From Diphasiastrum complanatum (lineage: Eukaryota; Streptophyta; Lycopodiopsida; Lycopodiales; Lycopodiaceae): a stretch of 64,000 nucleotides of DNA. Positions within the stretch are counted from its first letter, which is position 1, and the number at the start of each line of letters is the position of its first letter. The stretch lies in the NCBI GenBank assembly GCA_029204225.1, contig CM055105.1:13907721-13971720 (forward strand), written 5' to 3'. Position numbers and translations under genes: made by a program. Positions 1 through 11,022 of the stretch are shown piece by piece. The notes beneath the pieces are model-generated. The model searched no databases. It was not told the DNA's origin and was given only the letters and a program-made list of their open reading frames with translations.

Positions 1-870
1 AAAATGGTATCATTGCAAACTCAGCAGACTCGAATGTCTACTTCAAGTCTGTATCAGATTATTTCATCATCATCACTCTCTATATTGATGACACACTCTT
101 ATTTAGTAACAATCTAAATCTGATGAAGGATACAAAATGCATGCTGGCTCAGGAATACAAGATGACTGACCTGGGTCCAGTCCACTATTGTCTCTCGGAA
201 TCCAAATCCAACGAGATCGACCCAGCAAACTGATTTTCATCAATCAACAATGATATCTCAACAACGTGCTAGAAAAGTATGGAATGACCAACTGCAAACC
301 AAGTTACTTTCCACTTGACCTTGGACTAAAGTTATCAAAGAAATAGTCTCCTCAAATTGAGGCATGAAAGGAGGAGATGAAGGGCTACCCGTTTCAATCC
401 GTCATCGGCTCATTGATGTATGCAATGATCTGCACGCAACCAGACCTTGCATATACGATCAGTACACTTAGCCAGTTCCTATCAAATCCAGGCTTAACTC
501 ATTGGAAGGCACTAACAAAGGTCATGAAGTACATCCAAGCAACGAAAACTCTCAGCATCTGCTACGGAGGCAACCACACGCCAACATCCTTGAAGCCTAC
601 ACAGATGCAGATTGGGCAAGAGATATTAACACCAGAAAATCAACTTCTAGATTTGTATTTTCATACAACCAAGGCCCAATCTCATGGAACAACCATTATC
701 ATCAACAGAATTCGAATACATAGCTGCCACAAATGCACCCAAATAGGTGATCTGGCTAAGGCAACTGCTGGCAGACCTCAACCTTGCACAAACACTTCCT
801 ACAACAATCTATTGTGACAAAATGAGCTTCTTGAAAATGGAAGGCCGACAACATGTTTTCAGACCTTCAC
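1..870 (+). mobile_element. Ty1/copia remnant: RT palm end and RNase H, decayed
   Basis: Frames on the + strand read in copia order. Near 80-100 there is a YIDD-type RT catalytic box (LYIDDTLLFSNN), then the DLGPVHYCL segment. At 377-560 comes the copia linker (SVIGSLMYAMICTQPDLAY). Near 590-660 is an RNase H block (YTDADWARDINTRKSTS), and near 747-830 the WLRQLLADLNL segment. Several frame changes and stops separate these blocks, so this is a dead copy. It is truncated by the window edge on the left. The 3' LTR is not evident. Confidence 0.85.
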
Positions 871-899
871 ATTTTTCCCCTCTAAAGTTCTCCCCTCGT

Positions 900-1262
900 G
901 CCTTAAACGGTTTAAGGCACCTTTGCTTTTTCGCCTTCTTCACCCTTTTTCGTGCCTTTGCGAAAAAGGAGAGATAGTGGCCAGACTGCCTTAGAAAACC
1001 ATTTTAAGACACCTTTGTCTTTTTTGTCTTTTTCGCCCCTTCGCGAAAAAGGAGACAAATGCCTTAGAAACCATTTTTAAGGCACCTTCGACTTTTTCAC
1101 CTTTTTTGCCCCTTCGTGAAAAAGGAGACAAATGCCTTAGAAACCATTTTAAAGCACCTTCATCTTTTACGTCTTTTTCGCTGCCTTTAGTCTAAGGCAC
1201 CTTCGGTTTTTTCGTCTTTTTCACCTTCTTTGCTGCCTTCAGTCTAAGGGCACTTTCGGGTT
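900..1262. repeat. About 73-bp tandem repeat, 4-5 diverged copies
   Basis: The phrase GCCTTAGAAACCATTTTAAG recurs with starts at about 988, 1061 and 1134, an exact 73-bp period. A more diverged copy starts near 900 and partial copies run to about 1260. Each unit also carries a CGAAAAAGGAGACAAAT-like segment and a T-rich tract. The array directly follows the copia RNase H remnant. Confidence 0.8.
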
Positions 1263-1776
1263 TTTTGCGTTTTTTGTGTTTTTGTTACATTGGCAGACCG
1301 ACGTTGCCAACTTATCATCAACCCTAAAACAGCTGGAGAAACAAATATCCTAAGGGTGGTTACCAACTTTGTACAGATGCAAAACTGGAGTAAATGGCAG
1401 TTAAGGCATAAGATATTTTTCTCTCGACACTTGTAAATATATATACTAGTTGAATCAAGCTATGTAAGTGTTAATTGAGTTGATTGAATTTTTCTTTCAA
1501 TCAGAGTTATCTGTAGCTAGCGTAATCATGCTCAACAAGCTGAAGTTATTACTTCAAGCAATTGTACTCACTGTTGATATTAATCAGAGTGCAATTTTTG
1601 TCTTACTACTGCGTTATTCATTTGCGCAATCTGTATGAATTCTTCTACTTGAATATTTCTACTGCTAATTGTTGCGTTTTCGTTCCTAACGCTCAAATCC
1701 TTGAGCTTCCACTGCCGCTCACACCCCCATGGTTTTACGACAGACGAGAGCTTTCCAACGACACCCAACATGATCC
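1263..1776. other. Unassigned spacer, possibly copia 3' end
   Basis: AT-rich DNA with no convincing coding frame. The stretch near 1465-1520 (TTGAATTTTTCTTTCAATCAG) resembles the last part of copia LTRs, but no matching 5' LTR or target duplication was found, so no call is made. Confidence 0.3.
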
Positions 1777-1931
1777 AGTTCTAAGCTACAGTAAAAAAAT
1801 GTTGTCAATCAAGGTTATATTTGGTCAAAGCAGTTGGTCAACTTGATATTTGGAGCGATATTAAGTTGACCAACTACTTTGACCAAATATAATTCTGACT
1901 GACAATATCTTTTTAACTGTAGCTCAGAACT
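1777..1931. repeat. 155-bp foldback (MITE-like inverted repeat)
   Basis: The arm starting AGTTCTAAGCTACAGT at 1777 pairs with the arm ending ACTGTAGCTCAGAACT at 1931. The arms are about 70 bp, with an unpaired centre of only about 10 bp around 1850-1860. The inner arm carries ATATTTGGTCAAAG and its complement. Size and structure fit a foldback MITE or a hairpin precursor. No clear target-site duplication was seen. Confidence 0.8.
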
Positions 1932-2022
1932 CATGTTGCTGTATACCTGCACCTGATGCCTGAAAAGATTCATCTCTGCTTGAGAGAGTGGTCTTGAATC
2001 AGGTGCCGATAGAGCTAGCCAA

Positions 2023-2160
2023 GTGAGTTTTTCTTGTTGCAAGCCCTACACCTCCGCTCCCAAGTGTGCGTTTTCCATTTCATAGATCTGTGGCCCTGTG
2101 AGTTTTTCTTGTTGCAAGCCCTACACCTCCGCTCCCAAGTGTGTGTTTTCCATTTCATAG
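2023..2160 (+). repeat. 63-bp unit duplicated in tandem (75-bp period)
   Basis: Positions 2023-2085 and 2098-2160 are almost identical, differing at one base seen (GTGTGCG versus GTGTGTG). A 12-bp spacer separates them. The low divergence suggests a recent duplication. Confidence 0.9.
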
Positions 2161-2549
2161 TCTTTGTGAGGTTGCTGACTGAAGCTCCTGCACTTTGGCT
2201 GAAGCATCCTGCATTGGGCAATAGGAGATCCTAAAGCTTCAACAAAAAGAAGATGGCTTAAACATGTATATCTCGTGTTGCTGAGCTATTTGGAGTTCTT
2301 GCTGCAGCTTTGTGGTTTCCGCTTGCAACTGGGTGTTGCTAGTTGCCAAATGCAGTACCCGGTTGTCCAATGAGGCTTTGGATACTACCGCGTCCTGGAT
2401 ATAAGTCCCCAAGGCTTGTAGGCTGTCATGATGTCCGGGGGAGCAGCCGATAAGCTTGTGCTAACAGGGGCTTCTTGTGTAGTGGCCTCGATGACCTGTA
2501 TTGTATCGTCATCGTCGTCGTCCTCCTCTATGAGCTTCTCCGGTGATTT

Positions 2550-3212
2550 CTAGCTATCAGGTGTGGTAGGGTTGGCACAATCTGGCGATGGTATAAAAAT
2601 TGTCTGTACAAATGCATCATCAGGCAACAGTTTATCGCCCTCGACAAGCTTTGATGGAAAAGTGGGGAGTGTGAGGGAAGCAGAAGTGGAGACAGGGAGA
2701 GGGACAGTTTGTCCAAAACGTAGAATGAATGGAATAGAGAGAAACTGGAGGGTGGTGTGAAGGACGGAGGGAGAAGAAGAGGGGGATGTACTCTGGCTTG
2801 GCGGTGTGAAATTAATGACTTGCATCCAGGCCAGGATATCGGAAGACAACTGTGAATCAGATGGATTGAACTGAAGAGGGACGATGGTGGAAGTAGGGGG
2901 GATGGAGGAAGCGATAGTAATGGAAAATGTGGTAGAAGATGTAATAGAGGTAGATATGGAAACAAAAGTTGCGGGTTGAACAAAAGAAATAGGAACAAAA
3001 ATAGAAACAGTAGTAGAGGGCTGTACAAAAGAGGAGGTGGCGCTGGTAGAAGCAGGAACAGTTAGTAGTGTGGTGGTGCGACATCTGGTAGCAGGTGGAG
3101 ATGAAGAGGAGGAAGCAGCGCCACGCATTCGCTTGCTGGCCATTGTGTTAGTGACTGTAGGACGGGCGAATGTGGATGCAATGGTGGGAGGGTACAGGTT
3201 AGTATGAGGCAT
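2550..3212 (-). CDS. Ser/Thr/Pro-rich ORF, function unknown
   Basis: An open frame of 220 codons starts at an ATG in a CACCATGCC context. The product is strongly Ser/Thr/Pro-rich with a short basic stretch (MASKRMRG) near residue 24 and poly-Ser after it. No domain is recognised. A longer frame overlaps upstream on the same strand (3062-3481). Low-complexity reading frames of this kind occur by chance in biased DNA and at gag N-termini of retroelements, so this is a weak call. Confidence 0.2.
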   Translation of the reverse strand: MPHTNLYPPTIASTFARPTVTNTMASKRMRGAASSSSSPPATRCRTTTLLTVPASTSATSSFVQPSTTVSIFVPISFVQPATFVSISTSITSSTTFSITIASSIPPTSTIVPLQFNPSDSQLSSDILAWMQVINFTPPSQSTSPSSSPSVLHTTLQFLSIPFILRFGQTVPLPVSTSASLTLPTFPSKLVEGDKLLPDDAFVQTIFIPSPDCANPTTPDS

Positions 3213-4260
3213 GGTGGATGATAAGATGCTAAAACGGTGGAACCCACATACTTTCGCCTCGAGAAGTGCACAGGCGAAGTTACACAGCAGGGGGCCTGCT
3301 GCGATACATTCACGAGAGTTTGGTTTGATGGAGATATTAGTTCATGGATGAGAAAAGTATGCCAGTCGTATGGCACTACTGTGGGGCCAGGAAATCCCAA
3401 GAAGGACTCCACAATCTGACTAAGTAGTTTGGACTGGATTCTATCCTTGCAAAATGTTGAAACAACCAAAAAGTTGTTCAACAGATGCGCGACCGCTTAA
3501 ATGACTGGGTCCGTGATAGCCTCTATCAAGTACCCGTTGGAAGTTTTGATAGATATTTGGTAGCTGATCCATCAGTTTTGGTGGATTTTGTCCTTATTTT
3601 GCCACTGATTCCTGAGATTGAGGTCTCTGATTTGCAAATTGGGGGGCTTTTTGGTGCAATTTTGATGATCAGCTTCCCTCTTGGTCCTATCTGGACCTGG
3701 ATCTCTCTTGGATCTTCATTAGAGGAAGTTTAAACACAAAAAGAGCCTTTTGTCAAGATTCCTTTTTCATTTTTTATTCACTTCTTTTGTACATGTGGCC
3801 CAATAGTTTCTTGACATAGTGGCTTTAACGTAACGTTACTTCTTTGAGTCACATTTTGAGTCTACACTAAAATGGCATAACTTTTGATTGCCATATCAAA
3901 ATCAGCAAAAATTGGTGCATTGGAAAGCGCTTGACGAGCACTTTCCAATTATATATTAGATCTTATACTGCTGAGCTACTACTAAAAAGTTATAGTGACT
4001 CAAAGATATTGGTTGAAAATAGTGACAAAATGCAAAAAAGATCTTGGCACGAATTCATATGCAGCCCTTTTTGAACTCAAACTTCCTCTAATGGTTGGAT
4101 CTTCTCTGATCTTACCAGATCTGGCTGAATTTTGGTGGATCTAGCTTGATCTGTCTTGATCTTCTTAGATATGGCTGTGATGGCCTTGCAGATGAACTTT
4201 TCATAACATGCCATCACCAACTTGGATCTGTCTCACTGAGGTGGCTAGTACTTATGCAAT
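3213..4260. other. Unassigned intergenic DNA
   Basis: Short frames at 3237-3419 and 3485-3733 have no recognisable motif. From about 3860 the sequence is AT-rich without coding character, and from about 4040 it repeats GATCT-containing words. It may be LTR or flank of the gypsy remnant that follows. I see nothing definite. Confidence 0.3.
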
Positions 4261-4269
4261 CGGCTACCA

Positions 4270-6900
4270 TTGATGGGTGTGTCGAAAGGCGTCCCATCTA
4301 GCTTCTCCAAATTCACGGCTCCATGATTAACAATCTCTTTGATCTGATAAGGACCTTCGCCTGTGAATTTTAATTTCCCTTTGATCGCCTTTGGCTTTAT
4401 ACATAAGGACTAGATATCCGGATAGAAGATCTTTCTTTTGTAACCTGTGATCGTGCCATGCTTTGCATCGTTCCTTTTCAGCTGCCAATGCATGTATAGC
4501 TAGTAAGCATGTTTCACAGAGCTTATGCAGAGCTTCGTGGCATGATTGTAGAGATCTGGATTCATCAAGATGTTGCGTTGTGGCAATCCTTAATGAAGGG
4601 ACCAGAAACTCTATTGGCATTATAACATCCTGACCATAAACCAATTGAAATGGTGTTTGGTTAGTGCTTCTCTTATATGTTGTCCTGTTTGAATGCCCAC
4701 ATAGCAGCATGTAGCTTGTGTTCCCAATTCGATCTGCTAGCTTCAGCTGTTTTCATGAGTATGCTACACAGGATCTTATTGGAACGACTCTACTTGCCCA
4801 TTATCACGAGGATAATAAGGCGTATTGGTTCTATGGATCACGAAGAATTCCTCCAACAGGACCTTGATGGTCTCATTGATGAGATGACTCCCACGATCAC
4901 TGACTATCTCCACTGGGCATCCAAAGCGCACAATGATGTTTTTATAGAGAAACTTGGCAGTGGTCTTAGCATCAGCTACTCTCACTACCTTGGCTTCGAC
5001 CCACTTGGTGAGGTAGTCAGTGGCCATGATTATATATCGGACTTGGGTACTTCTTGCTACAGGGTGAATTGGACCAATATAATCCAATCCCCACTTTTCA
5101 AATGGTGCTTGGGCTAAGACCGAGTGTAGAAGGTCATAACTCAATTTTGTTGGTCTCCTTGCCCTTTGGCACACATCGCATTTCCTCAGGTATTCTTCCG
5201 TATCCTTATATATCATTGGCCACTAGCATCCTGATTGCAAGATCTTGCGTTCAACTGTAATGTCGGATGCAAAACGACCTCCACCCATGCCTTCATGTGA
5301 GAGCGGAATGATTTGGGTGCCTCATGAGGAAGAATACATCGCTGAAGGATCCCATCTAGTCCTCTTCGGTACAATTGGTCGGCAATCAGCTGATAAGGTC
5401 TAGCTTACAAGATCAACTTCCGTTGTTCTGCCTTTGGTAGTGATTTGTCTGGTTGGCCCCACATTAGATATTCAACTATGTCGGTGGCCAATTCCAGTAC
5501 TGTGTCAACATAAAATAAGGCAGGGTAGCTCATCATCAGGTTGGGTTGCAGTTTCCTTTCCCTTGATTCGCGACAGATGATTTGCCATGTAGTGTTGCTT
5601 TCCCTTGCAAACCACTATCCGGAAATCAAACTCCAACAATAGAAGTAACCATCTAGTGATTCTCCTGTGTTGCAAGTTTTGTTAATTAGATAGGGCAAGG
5701 GCTGATGATCCATATAAAAGGCAAAGTGTGTGGCCATCAGATAACGACAAAATTTCTTAACCGCATATATTATTGCCAATGCTTCCCGCTCTATGGTTGA
5801 ATAATTTATTTCTGTATCACTGAGCTGTCGGCTTGCAAATCGGATCGAAAAAAATCCTTTTTGTGTTCTCCAAGCTGGGTTAAGACTGCTCCCACTGCAT
5901 ACTTCGATGCGTCCGTATGCACATGAAACTCAATGGACCAATTGGGTGGGTGTAAGATTAGTGCTGAAACCAATGCGTCTTTAAGCTTCTGGAAAGTCTT
6001 TAGGGCTTCCTCATTCCAATGTGGATCCGTTGTGAGTTTGTAAATTAGACGTGCTAACTCCGCAAAATCTAGAATGAAAATCCTGTAATAGTTAGCGTGA
6101 CCCATAAAGATGTAGACCTCTCGGATCGTTCCTAGTGGTGGTAGATCAACAATGACCTTGACCTTCAATAGGTCCGTGGCGGTGTCTAGACACTATATGG
6201 CCAAGAATCAAGCCATGTGTAACTCAAAATTGACATTTTTCTGGATTCAAGGAGATATGAAATCCGCGGCACTTCTGCAACGCTGGACGAGAGTCCTCCT
6301 TCAGCATATTGATCTTAGCCCGACTAGTCATCTTTTGATTTTCCCTTTTCTTGTCACATAGTTGGATTCGTCCTTGTTGTCTTTCTTCAGAACTGGTGTG
6401 ATATTCACCTCGTGGTTGCAAATATCCACATTCACTGTAGCTATAGCTTCTTTGGGTAGATCACTCCATCGGATCATCTAGTTGTAGCATTGTTTCAACT
6501 GGTTCTTCTTGCTCACAGATGTCTTTGGTGGATCTATCTTTGAAACTTTCGCCATAGCAGATTTCTGCAACGGTTGAGTTGGTACTCTCTTGATTCTATA
6601 GCAATCTGGGTCCATGTGCTATAGGACCTGCTCATCTGTCAGTTCAAGCTCCTTGTTGTAAGGCAAAGCATGTTATCAAGGGACTAAATCATCATCCATT
6701 GGGTTCTCAATAGATTCTGTTGACAGCCATGCTACGTTGATCATATTCATCCCAAATGCAATTAGTGTGTCCATGGTGTAACACTTGGGTGAAGATGTGC
6801 TGGGTTCAAGATTTGATTCATATCGACATGCTTGGCAGTCAATCGTTGCTAATACATCCGTCCATATCACGACATCTGTCTCTGAATCGTAATGACCACC
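4270..6900 (-). mobile_element. Ty3/gypsy remnant: pre-RT, RT end, RNase H, integrase
   Basis: Read right to left, the blocks appear in gypsy order. At 6676-6870 is the linker between protease and RT (INVAWLSTESIENP), also present in the + strand element near 29.85 kb. An RT thumb scrap lies near 6224-6300 (GFHISLNPEKCQF). At 5806-6168 is RNase H (WSIEFHVHTDASKYAVGAVL). At 4776-5216 is integrase, with CDVCQRA of the zinc finger, GLDYIGPI, and the catalytic region to YYPRDNGQVE. At 4327-4710 is the integrase C-terminal region. Frameshifts and stops are frequent, and the RT fingers and palm are deleted. Confidence 0.85.
4776..5216 (-). pseudogene. Gypsy integrase core fragment
   Basis: This 146-codon open stretch carries the second half of the integrase zinc finger (CDVCQRA), first catalytic Asp in GLDYIGP, second Asp in EIVSDRGSHL, and the catalytic Glu region NGQVESFQ, so all three catalytic acids remain visible. 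It belongs to the decayed gypsy copy at 4270-6900 and is cut off from RNase H and the C-terminal domain by stops, so no full polyprotein can be made. Confidence 0.8.
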
Positions 6901-7011
6901 CTTGCCTTGCCTTGGGGGCGATCGATCGTATGATCTGTCATGGATGATCAGTCATCGGCCTTGGGTGCAATAGGTTTCACCATCCATGTTTGGTGCCAGT
7001 TGGATTCTGGT

Positions 7012-7135
7012 CACAGTGGCGCCGGGAGCGGCATCGGCGCCGGGAGCGGCAGGGGCGCTGCTGGCGCCGGGGACAATGCTGGCGCCGGTGGCGCCGAAAG
7101 CAAAGCTTGTAAAGGTAGATTTACAACAATTGGTT
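7012..7135 (+). repeat. GC-rich GGCGCC repeat block, inverted copy at 9598-9712
   Basis: This block is a string of GGCGCCGG/GAGCGGC words following TTCTGGTCACAGTGGCGCC. The same phrase order (TGGTCACAGTGGCGCCG, then AAAGC and GTAAAGGTAG) is found on the opposite strand at 9598-9712. The two blocks are diverged but clearly related and point towards each other across about 2.5 kb. Confidence 0.65.
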
Positions 7136-7136
7136 T

Positions 7137-7216
7137 GGCCATTACCATAAATAATCTGGTCCCTAGGCAGCTCATGGCCTCCGCTACAGGTCCCGGATTA
7201 TTTATGGTAATGGCAT
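7137..7216. repeat. Short inverted repeat (hairpin)
   Basis: GGCCATTACCATAAATAATC near 7137 is complementary to GATTATTTATGGTAATGGC near 7196-7216, with a loop of about 35 bases. GGTCCC also pairs inside the stem. Related CATTAC/GTAATGG words follow at 7225-7240 and near 7400 and 10790. Confidence 0.7.
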
Positions 7217-7239
7217 GGCCATTACCTATTACGTAATGG

Positions 7240-8720
7240 ATTCTTGGTGATTATTATGCCCATTTTTTGCATATTAAAAAGCAGAATGTGTTAGTGCTTT
7301 TTTCAAAAAAAAAAATACTGCGCATTCCATCTTGCTCCTGATGCATGACACGCAGGCTGTCACATGGCAGCATCAGTATGGTCAAAAGAAGTCCAAGTGT
7401 CCATTACGCAATGGAAGGCGCCTGGGCACATGCATTCTGAACTATGATGGAGTTAACCTTACTCCTACCCAAAAAAATTATCTTCTAAGGACTTCTATTC
7501 ATCTGTATATAATCAATTTTTTTAAGGCATGCGACACAGTCTACAATATTACTCAAGATTTTACTCAGTCTGGGTAGAAATATTATTTTGACCCCGATCA
7601 TGACATCGACTATAGAAATGAACAAAATTTCTTCATAGTTAAAAGAATGTAAAAACTACTCTCAGATGGGCCTAAACTTGTAAATACTAACGTGAGCAAC
7701 AACATAAATTTAAGAGGTTGTTTTGAAGCTAGCAAAATTCGCCATCAAGCTAGCGAATCAATCTTGTGTAAAACCAAAGGGTGTTGTTGTCGATATCCTA
7801 GTAATGAGGCGATGTGTTGCTTAGTGGTGAAAGCACGGATAGTTGAATGGGTGTCCTCTGTGGGCTGATTCTGTGATCGATTTGTATGGGCGCGGCCAGG
7901 CAAAGGTCCTTTGGCAGGACTATCTCAAAGGGGGACCTTGTCTTTGTTACATGTTAGTAAACCTGCCTGAGTGTCTTGCTTGTATGTATTCATGATTGCT
8001 TGTGAAACAAGGAGCTGATGGCTCGAGAAGGACCCTTTTCTTTTGAAGGTTGATACCATCAAACAAAGAGGACTACAGAATCTGTGGGGCGGATTTGTAG
8101 TTCAAGTACTCACACGTGAACGACAACGAAATGACTCAATGTTTGCAAAGGATGGACGACTAGCCTGTTTCTTGGGTTAGTTTCATTTGCGACAACGCCC
8201 ACCAGACGCAAGCAGGAAGTCAAAAGTTGGAAAGGGCAATTTCAGGGGAGATCTTCTATGGAGCAGTTGGTCTTCATTTTGGGACGGCCACCCTAAACCC
8301 TAAACTCACTAAGCATGGGTGATATCCAGTATCAGTTGGGTTTTTCCTCAAAGGGGAAAAGACTAGGATCCTCTTCAGAGATTGGCAACAAGTTGGATCG
8401 AGCCATAATCCTAGCAGATGGGAAGCAAAGTGTTGGAAAGGCTTTTTATCCAAAGAACTCTACTCTAAGTCCGATCAGCTGATTTTATAAGTGGAGGGGA
8501 ACTATCACACACACCTCTCTCTTGGGGCAAATTTTGAATGAAAGTTGATCAAAATGAAGGCAAATTCAAGGTGACCTAGCCATACTCACACGAGGAGACT
8601 GGTGAACTTTGGACCTAATAAGTTGACAAGTTTTTGTTGCGGAATGGAAAGCTTGTTATAGGCTTTCTCTGGACCAACAATGATGAGGAAACATATGAGT
8701 ACATTGTCTTGTGTTACGTG
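7240..8720. other. Unassigned repeat-like DNA
   Basis: No frame with a recognisable domain. There are two plant telomere-type CCCTAAA words in a row near 8291-8304. The sequence looks like retroelement flank or untranslated internal region, because it lies between the two GC-rich inverted blocks, but I cannot assign a family. Confidence 0.3.
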
Positions 8721-8724
8721 TAAG

Positions 8725-9020
8725 GCAGCTGATCAATGAAGGAACTGTGAAAGTTGAGTCTTGCATGAGAGACTTGGTACTTTGAACGGACGCTAAGGGA
8801 CAGTTCAAGTTGAGATTGGACTAGTGCAAACTCTGGGTGCATGTGTCTGATTCAAAGAGAGCTACTTGAAGCCAAGCTAGATGTACACTTCTTGTTTTGA
8901 CTGTGAGACAACTGACTAGTGATGGAATTGTGAAAGTCAAGTTTTGCGCGACGGACATGGCGCTTCAAACGAACGCGAAGAGATAGTTCGTATGCGAATC
9001 AAACTAGTGCGACCCCTTGG
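8725..9020 (+). repeat. Ancient tandem duplication, about 180-bp period
   Basis: The phrase GGAACTGTGAAAGTTGAGTCTTGC near 8740 returns as GGAATTGTGAAAGTCAAGTTTTGC near 8923, and both are followed by GACTTGG/GACATGG, TTTGAACGGACGC/TTCAAACGAACGC, GACAGTTC/GATAGTTC and ACTAGTGCAA/ACTAGTGCGA. Similarity is moderate, so the duplication is old. Confidence 0.65.
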
Positions 9021-9876
9021 CTCTCCACGAGGTCAATGGTTATACTCAATCTTTGCCTACCTCAAAGAGCCAAAAATGAAAAGTATCAAGATCCGGCTGG
9101 GACAAGGAAAGAAATCAAGAAGCAAAACCAACAAGGCACGGAGTGGACCATAAAGTGGGCAATTAAACGATAAATCCTTTGGCTCAGGGAGCCTTGATAC
9201 CTGTGCGGAACTGATCAAATCTGGAGCTCAGGGAGCTCAACACAAAGTGCATCAAGGACAAATCAGGAGCTCAAAGGAGTTCCAAAGTCAAAAATCAGAA
9301 GCGACAGGGGCGAACATTTCACAGAAAGACCTCTGTCACCAGTTAATAAGGTTCTTGGGTTTTACGTAAGCGATATAAAATCTACGCTTTTCCCAGACAA
9401 AGAGATATTTTCAAGTTATGTAATTTTTCAGTACAAAGAGCTGAGCCTCCGACTTGTGGTGTGCCAGCTTCAATGTTAATAAAAAGTGGCCAATAAATTG
9501 AGTACTGTGCCAAGTAGCTTAAATGTATAGTTATTTTAATTGGGAGACACCTTTACTTTAATCTGACATCTGATGAGGACATCAGATTTTATAAAGGTGG
9601 GGTGGATGTTGTAAAGCTACCTTTAGAAGCTTTACTTCCGGCGTCACCGGCGCTAGCAGCGCCCTTGTTGCTTTCGGCGCCACTGTGACCAGAAACCAGC
9701 CGGCGCCAAGTTCCTATGGCTGAAAATCTTTGATCGGTTCTAGCGAAGTCCAGAGAGCTCAGATCGATGTGCAATAACCTCACGCGATCTAGGCATGATT
9801 AAAGGAAGCCTGCGGATCAATAAATTCTAGAGAGAGAAAATCCTAGAGAGAAAAAAATGTGCTTTACCAGCCTGGG

Positions 9877-10330
9877 TAGTTGGTATGAGGGGGGGTGCCG
9901 AATCCTGCCAATACTATAGGGGAGTGCGGGTTGCGACTCAGGGCGAGCTCCAACCAAGTCTCAACCTCCCTTGTTAGAATGTTGTCATGGCTCTCGCCTT
10001 GGCATGCCAGCTCCCCAGAGACTAGGGTTGGTCACACACTTGAAATGTAACCTTCTCAGATTTATCAATAAAGTGGGATTTTCCTCAAACTGACTCTGAT
10101 TACCTTCTGGGTTTCAGTGTTCGGTAAAAGCGCCAGTTGTAAGGCCGCTTCAAAATTTTTAAGTTGGCACATAGTTGAGGGTTGTATCCTGGGACGCCAG
10201 CGGTATGCCGTCGGGACCATTCGGTCCGTGGCGCCAGCGGAATACTGTCGGGACCATTTGGTCCAGGAACTGGTTGTCTCCATATCTGTCGTGGCTTGTG
10301 GTTCTGAGTGTTCCTTGCATGAACGTGAAT
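9877..10330 (+). repeat. LTR-like block (copy A) with AATAAA signal
   Basis: The stretch contains GGGGGTGCCGAATC, then ACTATAGGGGAGT, then GAAATGTAACCTTCTCAGATTTATCAATAAAGTG and GATTACC. The same ordered words occur on the opposite strand at 11560-12022. CAATAAAG followed by a boundary-like change fits the R region of an LTR. A duplicated phrase (GCCAGCGGTATGCCGTCGGGACCATT) lies at 10197-10265. The LTR ends are not resolved. Confidence 0.5.
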
Positions 10331-10359
10331 GGGTTAAGCTCTTAGGGAACGGGCTCTAA

Positions 10360-10700
10360 CCTGTCGGCTAAGTTGGATGGCTTGCTTGGGTGGAAGTTAC
10401 CTATTTATGGCTATCCAGTCTGGCGTGGCGCCAAGTTGGCTTCCAGCGCTTGTGACAAAGCTTTCAGTTGGTTAAGTCTGATGTAAGTCAGACCGCTTGC
10501 TTGGAATGGATGTTACTCGTTTGTAACGAAGCTTCGAGTTGGTTAAGTTTGATGTATGTCGGGCGGCTTGCTTGGAGGGAAGTCACCCACATCGGGTCCC
10601 CCGATCTGGCATGGCACCAGTTTGGATCTCAATGTTGGTTTTCGGAACTTCAAGTTGGTTAAGTCTGATCGTTGGTTGGCGAGTTGGCTGCTTGTATGTC
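10360..10700 (+). repeat. Tandem repeats of about 71-116 bp
   Basis: AGTTGGTTAAGTCTGATG or close variants start near 10466, 10537 and 10653, with a related AAGTTGGATGGCTTGCTTGG near 10370. Each copy is followed by GCTTGCTTGG and a purine-rich stretch. These subrepeats extend LTR-like copy A. Confidence 0.65.
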
Positions 10701-10828
10701 AAGTGGGTTTGGATGGCAAGAGTTGAAGGCTGAGAAGCTAATTCGTGGTTCCCGGCTCCCCTTTGGGATGCCTGCGCTACACCAATGACCATTACCTGAC
10801 GTAATTGCCATTTCGTTGATTTTATAGG

Positions 10829-10893
<65 letters not shown>
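10829..10893. repeat. Compound microsatellite (CT)8(CA)24
   Basis: A CT run changes directly into a CA run. Frames translating it (VCVCVC, SLSLSL) are artefacts. Confidence 0.95.
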
Positions 10894-10896
<3 letters not shown>

Positions 10897-11022
10897 GCAG
10901 GCTGCATAGAGCACTCTATCACTATACGTAGGGAGCCGGGTGCCCTCTCTCTCCGTTAGCACCAATGGTACATAGACAGGGGTAACGGTCGGCCACTGCC
11001 AAGGTGACACGTGTTCTAGGTT

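Noticed and set aside
8291-8304. Two CCCTAAA telomere-type words (also TTTAGGG near 58833)
   Set aside because: Two units are too few for an interstitial telomere tract and are common by chance or as telo-box motifs.
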